A stretch of 64,000 nucleotides of DNA from Lachnospiraceae bacterium (lineage in GTDB: Bacteria; Bacillota; Clostridia; Lachnospirales; Lachnospiraceae), in NCBI GenBank assembly GCA_017624835.1, contig JAGAMG010000024.1, positions 1 through 64,000 on the forward strand. Reading direction: 5' to 3'. The position numbers and the translations under genes were made by a program. Under the pieces are notes generated by a model. It made no database searches. It saw only the letters and a list, made by a program, of their open reading frames with translations, and was not told where the DNA came from. Positions 8,381-18,190 of this stretch are shown one piece after another (position 1 is the first letter of the stretch; every line of letters starts with the position of its first letter).

Positions 8381-9954
8381 GCCTTTTTCGATTTTGTCAT
8401 TTTTGTCAAACCAATGTCCACCCAAGGCTTCAACCTCTTAAATAAGAAGAAGTAACCTGCAATAGCCATGGGGTACATCATCAAATAATAGGGCAAAATA
8501 TACCTTGCTTTGGCTTCATATAAAATACTGAAAAGAAATCCTCCCAGCATACCAATTGCTAACAAATGCTGTAATATCGCCCCATTCCTTCTCACACCAA
8601 AAAGGAAATAGCACAGCATACCTATGTAAAGCACAAATTGTATACGGTCGCAAAACGCCCTGATTCCCACCTGATATTCCCCGGAGATTTTTTCAATCAG
8701 ACTACCGGGTACTAATTCCGGTTCCTTTCCCGGCCAAAATTTGTGGCTGAAATACAAGGCTTGGTACATGGGTTGATTCCATTGGGACAACAGCTTTCCT
8801 TTAAAAAATTCACCCGCATAGGTAGGATTTTCTATAAAAAATTTAATCCTTTCCCCGATATCTTCCTTTGAAATTTCTGCTGTTACTTCAGAATCACATT
8901 CGGCACCATAGTATACTGCTTTACTGTAGGAGGAATCCCAGCCGTATACACCTTCATTTTCCTGTAGCCCCATTGCAATATGGGTATACATGGGAATTCC
9001 CTCAGCAATCTCCATACCGGAACGGATTTCATACATTTTTAAAATAGCACCATTTAGCAGCATGGGACAAATAACGGATAACAAAAGCGCAAGCAACAGC
9101 TTTTTATCCTTTTTTACCAACACATAAATTCCACCGGCCAAACAAAGAGCAACCAATAAAATCAAAGAATTCTGTCTGGTAATAATCGCCATCGTTATGG
9201 CACCTATTACCCCTACAAGATATCTCACATAGCCGGTTCTTTCATATCCCAGCAAACAGCTTGCTGTAAGTAAAATGAAAAAAGTACTTGGAAGGTCCCC
9301 ATAAACCCAGCCGGTATAGAAAATCAACGGAAGACAGCCCATACTGAAAACCAGATATCCGGCGGTCATCATCCTATGCTCTGTAATTTGCCAAACAATA
9401 CGATATCCCAAGTAGACAATTCCCACTGCCAGCAAAACACATATTACCTGACAGGCAAAATAATTATAAGTACCTACTATCAGAAATAACAATTCAACCA
9501 AGAATATCAAACCCAACTGATAGGGATACATTCCACAATATCCACCGGGCACCAGATTTCCATAATTTCCTTCAATAAACATGGATGCGGTACCATAGAT
9601 ATAAGCCTGATCTCCCTCCGGCTGCCTCTTTACTACTGTTATCCACCAGAAGCCTCCGACAGCTGTCCATATCATGGCTACCGCAAGCAGCAGCTTTACT
9701 ATCACATTTTGCATTTTTATGGATATTCTTTTATCCAAATAAAACAATCCTAATAAAAATGCTGCTGCGCCAACCACAAACAATATATTTGCTATCATGG
9801 AATCCTTAGTATTAACAGGTATCTCAGCTCCGCCGATTTCAACATACTGAGTATATCGAAGGGCATACCAGGAAAGCCATATAAAAATCAAACTTCCCAC
9901 AATGGCAACTACCCAATCGGCAACACCTGCAAGCTTTTGTATTCCCTTAGACAT
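8377..9954 (-). CDS. Glycosyltransferase-39-like polytopic membrane protein
   Basis: 525 residues with about 11-12 hydrophobic helices. The first periplasmic-side loop carries EGDQAYIYGTASMFIEGNYG, a sequence placed like the acidic catalytic loop of ArnT/PMT-type (GT-C fold) glycosyltransferases that use polyprenyl-linked sugars. Also conserved with two paralogues in this window (46025-47554 and 47525-49057) are TRQNSLILL, MYEIRSGMEIAEG and the C-terminal YEAKARYILPYY. The donor and acceptor are unknown. AGGAGG lies about 11 bases before the ATG. Its first 8 bases overlap the nucleoside kinase gene, so it is the last coding gene of the dgt-dnaG-rpoD transcription unit, followed directly by rnpB. 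Confidence 0.8.
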   Translation of the reverse strand: MSKGIQKLAGVADWVVAIVGSLIFIWLSWYALRYTQYVEIGGAEIPVNTKDSMIANILFVVGAAAFLLGLFYLDKRISIKMQNVIVKLLLAVAMIWTAVGGFWWITVVKRQPEGDQAYIYGTASMFIEGNYGNLVPGGYCGMYPYQLGLIFLVELLFLIVGTYNYFACQVICVLLAVGIVYLGYRIVWQITEHRMMTAGYLVFSMGCLPLIFYTGWVYGDLPSTFFILLTASCLLGYERTGYVRYLVGVIGAITMAIITRQNSLILLVALCLAGGIYVLVKKDKKLLLALLLSVICPMLLNGAILKMYEIRSGMEIAEGIPMYTHIAMGLQENEGVYGWDSSYSKAVYYGAECDSEVTAEISKEDIGERIKFFIENPTYAGEFFKGKLLSQWNQPMYQALYFSHKFWPGKEPELVPGSLIEKISGEYQVGIRAFCDRIQFVLYIGMLCYFLFGVRRNGAILQHLLAIGMLGGFLFSILYEAKARYILPYYLMMYPMAIAGYFFLFKRLKPWVDIGLTKMTKSKKA

Positions 9955-11602
9955 TGAAACAGCTTCCTCCTACAAACTCTCTGCAAATAGAGTTGTTTGG
10001 TAAGCTTTCACTACTTACGCCCAAGAAATAATCCAGGAATTTCAAAAGCCTCTTGGCCTCATAATATTCCGGTGCTCCCTTAGGAATCTGGAACAATAAA
10101 GGCTCTGCAAACTGCTTCAATACAGCAAGCTCATAAATCAATACGGAATTAAACATGGCATCAGCCTGCTCCTGGAAGGGGAAAATATTTTCCTCCTCTC
10201 CTCTTCGCACCGAAGGCCACATTTCAATGGTTCTTCTGGCTTCTGTTCCACGGGTTCTGGCATCCCTTACCATTCTGCGGAGGAGTCGGCCATCAGTGGT
10301 AGGAATACGATTATGCTCATCAATATTAATATTGGTAAGAGCACTGATATAAATCTTATATTTGCTTTCCTCCGGCAGTGCATAGGACATCTTCTCATTC
10401 AAGCCATGGATTCCTTCAATTATTAAAATATCCTCTGCTCCAAGCTGTTTAAATCTGCCGTTATACTCTCTTTTTCCTGTTTTAAAATTGAACTTGGGAA
10501 GCTCAACTCTCTCCCCTGCCAGCAACTTACACATATCCTCATTAAACTGCTTTACGTCAATGGCTTCCAAACATTCAAAATTGTAATCCCCATTTTCATC
10601 CCTTGGAGTAAATTCACGATTTACAAAATAATCATCCAGACCAATGGGATGAGGAACCATACCTAAGGTACGAAGCTGAATGGAAAGTCTGTGAGAAAAG
10701 CTGGTCTTTCCGGAAGAAGAAGGCCCTGCAATCATAATGAACTTTACATTGCCCCGACTTACAATATCCTTGGCAATCTCGCCAATTTTCCGCTCCTGCT
10801 CCGCTTCCTGTACCAGAATCATTTCACTTAAGGAGCCACTGCAAATCTGGTCATTCAAATCTCCAACAGTCTGAATGCCAACCTTCCGTCCCCACTCCTC
10901 GGAAGTTTTAAAGGTAGCAAAAAGCTTTTTCCGCTCTTCAAAGGGTTCCACAGAAAGAGGATTCTTCTTTGTAGGCAATAACAGCATAAAGCCCTCATCA
11001 TAGGAAATCACATCATAATGCTTTACATAGCCTGTATGAGGCAGCATATAACCATAATAATAGTCATAATATCCACCAATTTCATACACATTTACAAAAG
11101 AACTGCGACGATAACGGAACAGCTTCTCTTTATCCTTCATGCCCTGTGCCTTAAACAGCTCCATGGCATCGTCTATGGGATAGGACTTTTTAATAAAAGG
11201 AAGCTTCCAGGCCGTCAGTTCCTCCATCCTCTGCTTAATCTTCTTTGCATTTTCCGCATTGGATATATAACTGCCTTGTGGGCTGATATATAAGCCATGT
11301 CCTACCGCAAACTCCACACGGCTGTTCTGTGCTGCCTCTGCTCCAAAAATATCATTTACAGCCTTTAAATACAGCATAATAGCCGTTCGCACATAGGTTT
11401 TGTAACCTATATCATCCTTTAAGGTAAAGAAATCCAAGGTACAATCCTTTGTAACTGTTTTAAACAGCTCACGAATTTTACCATCTGCTGCCACAACAGC
11501 AATCATATTCTGATACTCTTCCTGATACTCGTTCGCGATATCCTCAAAGGTAGTTCCCTGAGGATACTGTTTCTTTTCACCTTTTATCGTAATCGTATAC
11601 AT
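9947..11602 (-). CDS. TGS-domain nucleoside (uridine-type) kinase
   Basis: 551 residues. Residues 1-60 resemble a TGS domain, residues about 60-220 the editing-associated second domain of threonyl-tRNA synthetase (VGHGLYISP, SYPIDDAMELF), and residues about 285-490 a P-loop kinase with AGPSSSGKTSFS, GLDDYF and a downstream IEGIHGLN. This architecture is widespread in Clostridia and is usually annotated as nucleoside kinase or uridine kinase; the C-terminal part is related to phosphoribulokinase/uridine kinase. The physiological substrate is not certain. It lies 29 bases downstream of trmK and overlaps the next gene by 8 bases, so it is likely co-transcribed with the dgt-dnaG-rpoD block. Confidence 0.85.
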   Translation of the reverse strand: MYTITIKGEKKQYPQGTTFEDIANEYQEEYQNMIAVVAADGKIRELFKTVTKDCTLDFFTLKDDIGYKTYVRTAIMLYLKAVNDIFGAEAAQNSRVEFAVGHGLYISPQGSYISNAENAKKIKQRMEELTAWKLPFIKKSYPIDDAMELFKAQGMKDKEKLFRYRRSSFVNVYEIGGYYDYYYGYMLPHTGYVKHYDVISYDEGFMLLLPTKKNPLSVEPFEERKKLFATFKTSEEWGRKVGIQTVGDLNDQICSGSLSEMILVQEAEQERKIGEIAKDIVSRGNVKFIMIAGPSSSGKTSFSHRLSIQLRTLGMVPHPIGLDDYFVNREFTPRDENGDYNFECLEAIDVKQFNEDMCKLLAGERVELPKFNFKTGKREYNGRFKQLGAEDILIIEGIHGLNEKMSYALPEESKYKIYISALTNINIDEHNRIPTTDGRLLRRMVRDARTRGTEARRTIEMWPSVRRGEEENIFPFQEQADAMFNSVLIYELAVLKQFAEPLLFQIPKGAPEYYEAKRLLKFLDYFLGVSSESLPNNSICREFVGGSCFNV

Positions 11603-11631
11603 TCCTTGCCCTTCCCTTCTCTTTTTATAGT

Positions 11632-12408
11632 TTATTGCTCATTTTCTAAATGAAATAATGCCAACGCCCTATGAATACTTTCTAATTCTTTCCGAATCTC
11701 CAGCAGCCTGTTTTGGGCACGCTCATTACCATTACCGGACAAATTATCCGCTATTTGCTGCATATTACGTTCCGTTTCCTCCAGATACTGTTTTAAGACG
11801 GGATGCTTTCTTTGCAACAATAGTTCCCCATACTTTTCTTCCAGGGAATACTCCGTTTCCTCCAAAATACATGCCGAAGTCTGAACCTTTGTTATTTCTC
11901 CTGCCACCCCCACATTTTCCTCCGGGCAATAGCTTACCTTCATCAGAAAATAATATTTTCCATCTTCACAAAGTATATTCTCATCCAGTAACCGATATCC
12001 TTCTGACTTTAAAAATCTGCGAAATTCCGGAAGTTCTGATTGAGGCTGCAAAATCAATTCCTGAAGTCCTCTTGCCTTATCCCGGCTGTCAGTCAAAATT
12101 CTTGTCATAAGCCTGCCCCCCATGCCTGCACAAACAAGTGACTGCGCCTCGCCTTCCTTAAATTCCTTTAATCCGTCCGACAAACGGGTAGTTATGTAAC
12201 TTTCAAGCCCATATTCTGCAATATGCTCCTTCGCTCTGGATAAAGGTCCTGTCCTCACATCCATAGCCAGCACGCCGGGGCTGATGCCCCGCTGTACCAG
12301 ATATATGGACACAAAACCATGGTCACAGCCCACATCCACAACAGTCCTGCCAGAGGTCACCATTTCCGCAAGGGTTTGTAACCTCTCGGAAAGCACTACT
12401 GCCGCCAT
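11632..12408 (-). CDS. trmK: tRNA (adenine-22-N1)-methyltransferase TrmK
   Basis: 258 residues. The N-terminal Rossmann domain has VVDVGCDHGFVSIYL (SAM-binding motif I), AMDV and VCAGMGG, all characteristic of TrmK (formerly YqfN, DUF633). The C-terminal half is helical and coiled-coil-like, as in the family. The enzyme methylates N1 of A22 in the D-loop of tRNAs. Its ATG shares a base with the rpoD stop (TAATG), so translation is coupled, and the rpoD-trmK order is the same as in Bacillus subtilis, which supports the assignment. Confidence 0.93.
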   Translation of the reverse strand: MAAVVLSERLQTLAEMVTSGRTVVDVGCDHGFVSIYLVQRGISPGVLAMDVRTGPLSRAKEHIAEYGLESYITTRLSDGLKEFKEGEAQSLVCAGMGGRLMTRILTDSRDKARGLQELILQPQSELPEFRRFLKSEGYRLLDENILCEDGKYYFLMKVSYCPEENVGVAGEITKVQTSACILEETEYSLEEKYGELLLQRKHPVLKQYLEETERNMQQIADNLSGNGNERAQNRLLEIRKELESIHRALALFHLENEQ

Positions 12409-13520
12409 TAATCCAAGAAGTCCTTCAGCTTACGGCTGCGGCTGGGATGACGGAGCTTACGAAGGGCCTTTGCCTCAATCTGACGAATACGCTCACGGGT
12501 AACGTTAAATTCCTTACCTACCTCTTCCAAGGTGCGAGCTCGTCCATCATCCAGACCAAAACGAAGACGAAGTACCTTCTGCTCTCTCTCAGTTAAGGTA
12601 CCCAGCACCTCAACCAATTGCTCCTTGAGCAGGGTAAAAGCTGCTGCATCCGCAGGTACGGGAACATTGTCATCCTGAATGAAATCACCCAAATGACTGT
12701 CCTCTTCCTCACCGATAGGGGTTTCCAAAGAAACAGGCTCCTGACTGATTTTTAAGATTTCGCGTACTCTCTCAACGGGCATATTCATTTCTTCTGCAAT
12801 TTCCTCAGGAGAAGGCTCTCTTCCTAATTCCTGCAAAAGCTGACGACTGACACGAATCAGCTTATTAATGGTTTCTACCATATGCACAGGGATACGAATG
12901 GTTCTTGCCTGATCCGCAATTGCTCTTGTAATCGCCTGACGAATCCACCATGTAGCATAGGTGGAAAACTTATAACCCTTACGATAATCGAATTTTTCTA
13001 CAGCCTTAATAAGACCCAGGTTTCCTTCCTGAATCAAATCGAGGAACAACATTCCTCTACCCACATATCTCTTGGCGATGCTGACTACCAGACGAAGGTT
13101 TGCCTCTGCAAGACGCTTTTTCGCCTCCTGATCACCTTCCTCCATTCTCTGTGCCAATGCAATCTCCTCTTCTGCACTCAAAAGAGGTACCTTACCGATT
13201 TCCTTCAGATACATACGAACAGGGTCTTCAATGCTGACACCCTCGGGCACGGACAAATCAATGTTTTCTACATCAACCTCGTCCTCCTCGGTGAGGATAA
13301 TTTCCTCATCATCCACATCATCACCTTCCGTAATGCGCAGTACATCCACACCATTCTGATCCAGCATTTCCAATATTTTTTCAAACTGTTCCTCTTCCAA
13401 AGGCATGTCCGCAAAATGATCGCTGATTTCCTGATATTCCAGCACATTTTTCTTCTTTTTTGCCATATTCAAGAGTTCTTTATATTTCTCTAAAAATTTT
13501 GCCTGTGTGTTTTCATCCAT
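12408..13520 (-). CDS. rpoD: Primary sigma factor RpoD (SigA)
   Basis: 370 residues from ATG 13520 ([10 protein letters not shown]); a frame extending to 13640 would overlap dnaG and has no ribosome site. Region 1.2 starts at [11 protein letters not shown]. Region 2 follows with [14 protein letters not shown] and [14 protein letters not shown], then region 3 and region 4 with [17 protein letters not shown] and [20 protein letters not shown], the -35-binding helix-turn-helix. Region 1.1 is short, as in Gram-positives. It is the housekeeping promoter specificity subunit of RNA polymerase. It follows dnaG by 64 bases in the macromolecular-synthesis order. Confidence 0.98.
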   Translation of the reverse strand: MDENTQAKFLEKYKELLNMAKKKKNVLEYQEISDHFADMPLEEEQFEKILEMLDQNGVDVLRITEGDDVDDEEIILTEEDEVDVENIDLSVPEGVSIEDPVRMYLKEIGKVPLLSAEEEIALAQRMEEGDQEAKKRLAEANLRLVVSIAKRYVGRGMLFLDLIQEGNLGLIKAVEKFDYRKGYKFSTYATWWIRQAITRAIADQARTIRIPVHMVETINKLIRVSRQLLQELGREPSPEEIAEEMNMPVERVREILKISQEPVSLETPIGEEEDSHLGDFIQDDNVPVPADAAAFTLLKEQLVEVLGTLTEREQKVLRLRFGLDDGRARTLEEVGKEFNVTRERIRQIEAKALRKLRHPSRSRKLKDFLD

Positions 13521-13584
13521 TTTTCTGGTTCCATCCTTCCTTGTAAAACATTTTATTCGTAATTTTAACCATTTTCCTATTACA

Positions 13585-15357
13585 CTATTCCATTGAAATA
13601 CGCGTTCTGGCCAATTCTTCCAATGCTTTTTTTCCCTCAATTACAGATTTTAATGCATTCATATCACTGCCCATTTGAGAAGCATAATATTCATAACTGT
13701 TTCTTTTTACCGAAAGCAATATATCATGAAATGCCTTTTCCTTCTCCTGCACAGTAGTAAGCTCCGGCAAATTAGTATTGAACAGGGCAGCTGCCTCCCG
13801 CTGTTCCTCCTCATCCTCAAACATGCTGATGATAGCTGCCGGATTATATTCCCCTCTTTCAAGCTCCTCAAAAAGCCTAGCGGCAACACGTTTGTACAAA
13901 TCCTCCGTAAAATCCTCCGCGGAAATATACTTACTGATTTTTGGATAAATTCCCGGGTCATCGGTAATCCAGGTAATCAAAAGCCTTTGGGCGCGTTTTG
14001 CATTTTCCTCCGGCTTATTCTTTTGCTGTACTCCCGACTTGGGACGTTCCACAGGGCGTACCAAGCCCGTCTGGGATGCATAGCTTATTACCAGCTTCCG
14101 CAAATGCTCAAAGGCAATATGATACTTGTCCGCCACCGCCTGAAGATAATTTTCTCTTTCCACCTCTTCCTTAAACTCACATAGCTTCTTTGCTATTTCA
14201 CGATGGAATTTGGTTTTTTCCTCCGGGTCGTTTTGATTATATTGCTGCTCCAGCACTCTTATTTCAAAGAAAAAGCTGTTCTCTGCCCTGTCAATCCGCT
14301 CCTGAAAGGCTTCCCTGCCAAGATTTTTAATAAATTCATCGGGGTCCTTATAGGGACGCATATCTATGACCTTACCGGTAAGCCCAGCTTCCCGCAGGAT
14401 ACCGATACCTCTCAGTGCCGCCTTGGTTCCTGCACCATCACTATCATATGCCAAAAGTACATTTTCCGTATAACGGTGTAAAAGACTTGCCTGCTCCGAG
14501 GTAAATGCCGTTCCCAGGGATGCTACAGCCTGAGTAAAGCCTGCCTGATGCAGTGCTATTACATCCATGTATCCCTCGCAAAGTATGATATTGCCGCTTC
14601 GGGCTGTACGGGCAAAATTCAAACCATACAAATTACGCCTCTTATCAAATACCGGCGTTTCCGGGGAATTCAGATACTTAGGCTCCCCATCTCCCATCAC
14701 TCTGCCGCCAAAGCCAATGACACGATGATTACTGTCCTGAATGGGAAACATTACCCTGTTCCAAAACTGGCTCAGCAAACCACCTCGTTCTGAAAAATTA
14801 GCCAATCCTGCTTCTTTAATCAGGGCATCCTCAAAGCCCTTCTGCCTTAAATACTGCACCAACAGAGCACCGTTTTTACCGGCGTAACCCAATCCAAACT
14901 TATGGATGGTTTCATCGGACAATTCTCTTTTCTTTAGATATTGATATCCTATTTGTCCATGGGTATCTCTCAATTGATAATAAAAATACTTGGCAGCCTC
15001 CTTGTTGACCTCCAACAGCCTTGCCCGCTTATTCGCCTTTTGCTGCATTTCAGGGGAATATTCCACCTCAGGCAGCTTTACTCCTGCGCGGTCTGCCAAC
15101 TGCTTTACAGCCTCCGGGAAGGTATAATTTTCATAATTCATAAGAAAAGTAAACACATTTCCACCTGCTCCGCATCCAAAGCAATGATACATCTGCTTAT
15201 TTCCCGATACGGAAAAAGAGGGGGACTTTTCATTATGAAAAGGACATAGCCCCCAATGGCTGCTGCCTTTCTTTTGTAGTCTTACATATCCTGACACCAC
15301 ATCCACGATATCATTTTTCATTCTGACTTCTTCTATCAGTTCCTCAGGATAATACAT
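13585..15357 (-). CDS. dnaG: DNA primase DnaG
   Basis: 590 residues. The N-terminal CHC2 zinc finger reads [11 protein letters not shown] and CFGCGAGGN. The TOPRIM catalytic core is at about residues 250-335 with [15 protein letters not shown] and [15 protein letters not shown]-terminal helicase-binding region of ordinary length follows. It makes RNA primers for replication at the fork. I use ATG 15357 ([11 protein letters not shown]), which matches the family start and has AGAAAGG 9 bases upstream; ATG 15384 would overlap dgt by 13 bases. The dgt stop lies 14 bases before the chosen start. Confidence 0.96.
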   Translation of the reverse strand: MYYPEELIEEVRMKNDIVDVVSGYVRLQKKGSSHWGLCPFHNEKSPSFSVSGNKQMYHCFGCGAGGNVFTFLMNYENYTFPEAVKQLADRAGVKLPEVEYSPEMQQKANKRARLLEVNKEAAKYFYYQLRDTHGQIGYQYLKKRELSDETIHKFGLGYAGKNGALLVQYLRQKGFEDALIKEAGLANFSERGGLLSQFWNRVMFPIQDSNHRVIGFGGRVMGDGEPKYLNSPETPVFDKRRNLYGLNFARTARSGNIILCEGYMDVIALHQAGFTQAVASLGTAFTSEQASLLHRYTENVLLAYDSDGAGTKAALRGIGILREAGLTGKVIDMRPYKDPDEFIKNLGREAFQERIDRAENSFFFEIRVLEQQYNQNDPEEKTKFHREIAKKLCEFKEEVERENYLQAVADKYHIAFEHLRKLVISYASQTGLVRPVERPKSGVQQKNKPEENAKRAQRLLITWITDDPGIYPKISKYISAEDFTEDLYKRVAARLFEELERGEYNPAAIISMFEDEEEQREAAALFNTNLPELTTVQEKEKAFHDILLSVKRNSYEYYASQMGSDMNALKSVIEGKKALEELARTRISME

Positions 15358-15371
15358 TGATACTAACCTTT

Positions 15372-16376
15372 CTAAATCTGCCATGATTTAGGTATGTAAA
15401 TTTCCTCATAAACAGAAATTGCAAACCTGTCACTCATGGCACCTACATAATCACAAACCACCTTTTCCCGTGGTTCTCCCTCCGACAATAAATTGAGAAA
15501 CTCCTCCGGTAATTCATCCACATGCTTCAGATAATGCAGATACAATGTTTCCATCAGTACTTCTGCCTTGCTTTCTTCGCTCTTAGCCTCAGGATTTTGA
15601 TACACTCTGTCAAACATAAACTGACGAATCCGCTTCATGGCATCCGCCACCGGCTCGGACATGATAATGTCATTTTTTCCCATGCTGTTGGTTACGATAT
15701 CATGGATAAAATGATCCAATCTCTCACCGGGAGAAGAACCCAAAATTTCACGAATATCTGCCGGCACATCAGTTTCCTTCAAAATCCCTGCTCTTACCGC
15801 ATCATCCATATCATGATGAATATAAGCGATTTTATCCGACAAGCGAACAATTTTGCCTTCCAAAGTATGAGGCTTTCCTATGGTCTGATGATTTAAAATA
15901 CCATCCCTTACCTCATAGGTAAGATTTAAGCCTCTGCCCTTTTTCTCCAATCTGTCCACAGTCCGCACACTCTGCTCACTGTGTTCAAAGCCAAAGGGAC
16001 ATACCCGGTTTAACGCCCGTTCTCCCGCATGCCCAAAGGGAGTATGCCCCAAATCATGTCCCAAAGCAATGGCCTCTACCAGCTCTTCATTGAGCTTTAA
16101 CGCCTTTGCAATGGTTCTGGCATTTTGGGAAACCTCCAGGGTATGAGTCAATCTGGTCCGATAATGGTCACCCTCCGGGGTCAAAAACACTTGCGTCTTG
16201 TCCTTCAGTCTTCTAAATGCCTTACAATGAATAATTCTGTCCCTGTCACGCTGAAAAACAGGGCGAATGTCACACTGCTCCTCCGGTTTAAGTCTCCCTT
16301 TTGAATTCATACTAAGGGATGCATAGGGACTTAAATAATCCTTTTCGTACTGCTCTAAGCTTTCTCTGATTGTCAT
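15372..16376 (-). CDS. dgt: dGTP triphosphohydrolase-like HD-domain protein
   Basis: 334 residues from ATG 16376 (MTIRESLEQYE), chosen for the TGAGG upstream and family agreement; the open frame reaches 16517 without support. HD-domain metal ligands are visible in RLTHTLEVSQ, ALGHDLGHTPFGH and, later, KIAYIHHDMDDA. The family removes the triphosphate from dGTP or other dNTPs. It stands immediately before dnaG as in many Clostridia, suggesting dNTP pool control linked with replication. It follows the esterase terminator, so it needs its own promoter, which I could not place with confidence. Confidence 0.9.
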   Translation of the reverse strand: MTIRESLEQYEKDYLSPYASLSMNSKGRLKPEEQCDIRPVFQRDRDRIIHCKAFRRLKDKTQVFLTPEGDHYRTRLTHTLEVSQNARTIAKALKLNEELVEAIALGHDLGHTPFGHAGERALNRVCPFGFEHSEQSVRTVDRLEKKGRGLNLTYEVRDGILNHQTIGKPHTLEGKIVRLSDKIAYIHHDMDDAVRAGILKETDVPADIREILGSSPGERLDHFIHDIVTNSMGKNDIIMSEPVADAMKRIRQFMFDRVYQNPEAKSEESKAEVLMETLYLHYLKHVDELPEEFLNLLSEGEPREKVVCDYVGAMSDRFAISVYEEIYIPKSWQI

Positions 16377-16516
16377 GTCTGCCTCACATTCTGACGTTTT
16401 CTCGTCTATCAAACAAAAACCTTTGTTCCTAATATAAGCACACCATACAATAACCCTACTGTAATTATTCTGCGCGGGCACTTGAAATCCTTTTATTTTT
16501 TTGAAAAATTTGAACA

Positions 16517-16546
16517 AAAAAATCTGCCGTGCTAGCGACAGATTTC
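16517..16546 (-). terminator. Terminator of the esterase cassette
   Basis: On the minus strand AATCTG and CAGATT form a stem around the sequence TCGCTAGCACGG, followed by TTTTT. The stem starts inside the last codons of the esterase gene. It separates the lipid-like cassette from dgt. Confidence 0.6.
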
Positions 16547-17428
16547 ATAAACAAATTCTGCAATTTTATCCATTGCCTCCGTTGCCTTTTTCACAGGCGA
16601 CATCTGGAATACATGCCACATTCCCTTAAAACGCTCTAATTTCACAGAAATATCCTGTTCCTGCATGGCTTTATAAAGCCTGAGGGAATCGCTAAGCAGA
16701 ATCTCATTCTCCCCTACCTGGATATAAGTAGGTGGAAATCCTGCAAAATCTCCGAATAACGGGGAAATCATAGGATTGGTAATATCCCAGCCATCCACAT
16801 AGGCAGACGTTACTCTTTCCATATACTCATGATCAAGCACCGGATCCACTGCTGCTTTCGTCTGATAGCTTTTACCGGTAGCAGTCATATCCGTCCAAGG
16901 GGACATGAGCACCAGCCCTCTGGGAAGCATTCTTCCTTCCTCCTTTAGACGCAAGGTAAGAGCAAGTGCCAGATTTCCTCCGGCAGAATCCCCTGTTATA
17001 ATCACATCCCTTGCTCCATACCCCAAAAGCATCAGATAATTCCATGCCTTCATGGCATCCTCCAAGGCTGCCGGATATGGATTTTCCGGTGCCAAACGAT
17101 AATCAAAGCACAGTACCTCCATGGTGGTTGCCATTGCCAGCTTGGAGGTCAGACTTCTTGCATATAGACTGCTGCCGGTAGAATAACCGCCGCCGTGACA
17201 ATGCAAAATCACATGCTTTTTCATATGGGCACGATTCAGGCTAATCCATTCCCCATACATGCCATCAATCTCAAGCTCCCGATAACTTAATTCCTTGGTA
17301 TTTCCAAGCAGCATTCCAATCTGATCCTGGGATTGTCTGTGTTTTTCCAAATCTGTATTTTCCACTAATCCATGCACCCGTTTTACCAGCTGCATGAGAC
17401 TCTGGTTCCTCTTACTGATTTTCGCCAT
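16532..17428 (-). CDS. HSL-family alpha/beta hydrolase (esterase)
   Basis: 298 residues with the hormone-sensitive-lipase family features: the oxyanion-hole HGGGYSTGS at about residue 78, the nucleophile elbow GDSAGGNLA at about 146, an Asp near VGENEILLSDS and a His in MWHVFQMSP. No signal peptide, so cytoplasmic. Likely an esterase or deacylase of a small lipid or ester. TAAGGAG precedes the ATG. It lies 9 bases after the zinc-ribbon membrane protein gene, and the condensation-like acyltransferase is upstream, so the three probably act on the same compound. Confidence 0.85.
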   Translation of the reverse strand: MAKISKRNQSLMQLVKRVHGLVENTDLEKHRQSQDQIGMLLGNTKELSYRELEIDGMYGEWISLNRAHMKKHVILHCHGGGYSTGSSLYARSLTSKLAMATTMEVLCFDYRLAPENPYPAALEDAMKAWNYLMLLGYGARDVIITGDSAGGNLALALTLRLKEEGRMLPRGLVLMSPWTDMTATGKSYQTKAAVDPVLDHEYMERVTSAYVDGWDITNPMISPLFGDFAGFPPTYIQVGENEILLSDSLRLYKAMQEQDISVKLERFKGMWHVFQMSPVKKATEAMDKIAEFVYEICR

Positions 17429-17437
17429 AACTTCTCC

Positions 17438-18142
17438 TTAAAAGTGTAATCTCCTGCGCACTGCATTGCGGACTCTTCGTAACGATAGCATTGTAATAAT
17501 TGCAATATCAATTACCGTGCAGATAGTCATTACCACTGCTGCCCATCGAATATGCACCTCTCCTGCAAGATACCTGTCAATCATAAACTCCAGACCACCG
17601 CAAAGCAATCCAATTGCCGTAATGACATACAAGCCAATGGTCAAAAAAGACTTGGGCAGCTTACGGATGCAAAGCGTCAGCAATTCCAAAATCACTGTAA
17701 TATATATCACTATGGGTAATCCCAATCCCCAAAACCATTTATCACTTTCTATCATATAGGCCAACATATACAAATATCCGCTTACTGCAATTCCGTCAAA
17801 CAGTATGGACACATAAACCGGCTGCTTGGTATAAATCACAAAGGGAATCAAGGTTACCCATAAAATTACACATACACCGATTACCGCCAAGGACCATAAG
17901 GCTCCTGTAAATACAAAGGCATTTAACAAACCGCAGGTAATTGCAGTAGCCAGACACACTATTGTCACAAAAATACCCATATCCTTGCTTTTTACAACCT
18001 CTACCTGTCCCTTTTCCTCCGGAAATGGGGTTTTAGCATTTTGAGCTATCACCTCTCTGGGATTCATAACCGGTGTATTGCACAGAGCACATTCCTTTGC
18101 TGTTTTATCCAATTCCACACCGCAGTTCACACAATATGACAT
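17438..18142 (-). CDS. Zinc-ribbon membrane protein (DUF6320-like)
   Basis: 234 residues from ATG 18142 (MSYCVNCGVEL), with GGAAAGGG upstream; a longer frame to 18175 lacks a ribosome site. Residues 4-25 hold CVNCG and CALC, a four-cysteine zinc ribbon. After a linker there are about six transmembrane segments and a basic tail ending RRVRNAVRRRLHF. No catalytic motif is visible. In Clostridia such proteins occur between an acyltransferase and an esterase gene like those here; the role is unknown, perhaps a membrane partner of the acyltransferase. Confidence 0.7.
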   Translation of the reverse strand: MSYCVNCGVELDKTAKECALCNTPVMNPREVIAQNAKTPFPEEKGQVEVVKSKDMGIFVTIVCLATAITCGLLNAFVFTGALWSLAVIGVCVILWVTLIPFVIYTKQPVYVSILFDGIAVSGYLYMLAYMIESDKWFWGLGLPIVIYITVILELLTLCIRKLPKSFLTIGLYVITAIGLLCGGLEFMIDRYLAGEVHIRWAAVVMTICTVIDIAIITMLSLRRVRNAVRRRLHF

Positions 18143-18190
18143 AGTTTCCCTTTCCATGCGACCTTTACAACGCATTTTCTTTTTTCATTT

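Noticed and set aside
8049-8455. Open frames across 7984-8455 on both strands
   Set aside because: They lie in rnpB, whose conserved structure explains the sequence.
12882-13493. Plus-strand open frame of 203 codons
   Set aside because: Shadow of rpoD, whose motifs are complete on the other strand.
13520-13640. Longer N-terminus for RpoD
   Set aside because: No ribosome site, overlap with dnaG and no similarity to sigma factors; the ATG at 13520 gives the normal length.
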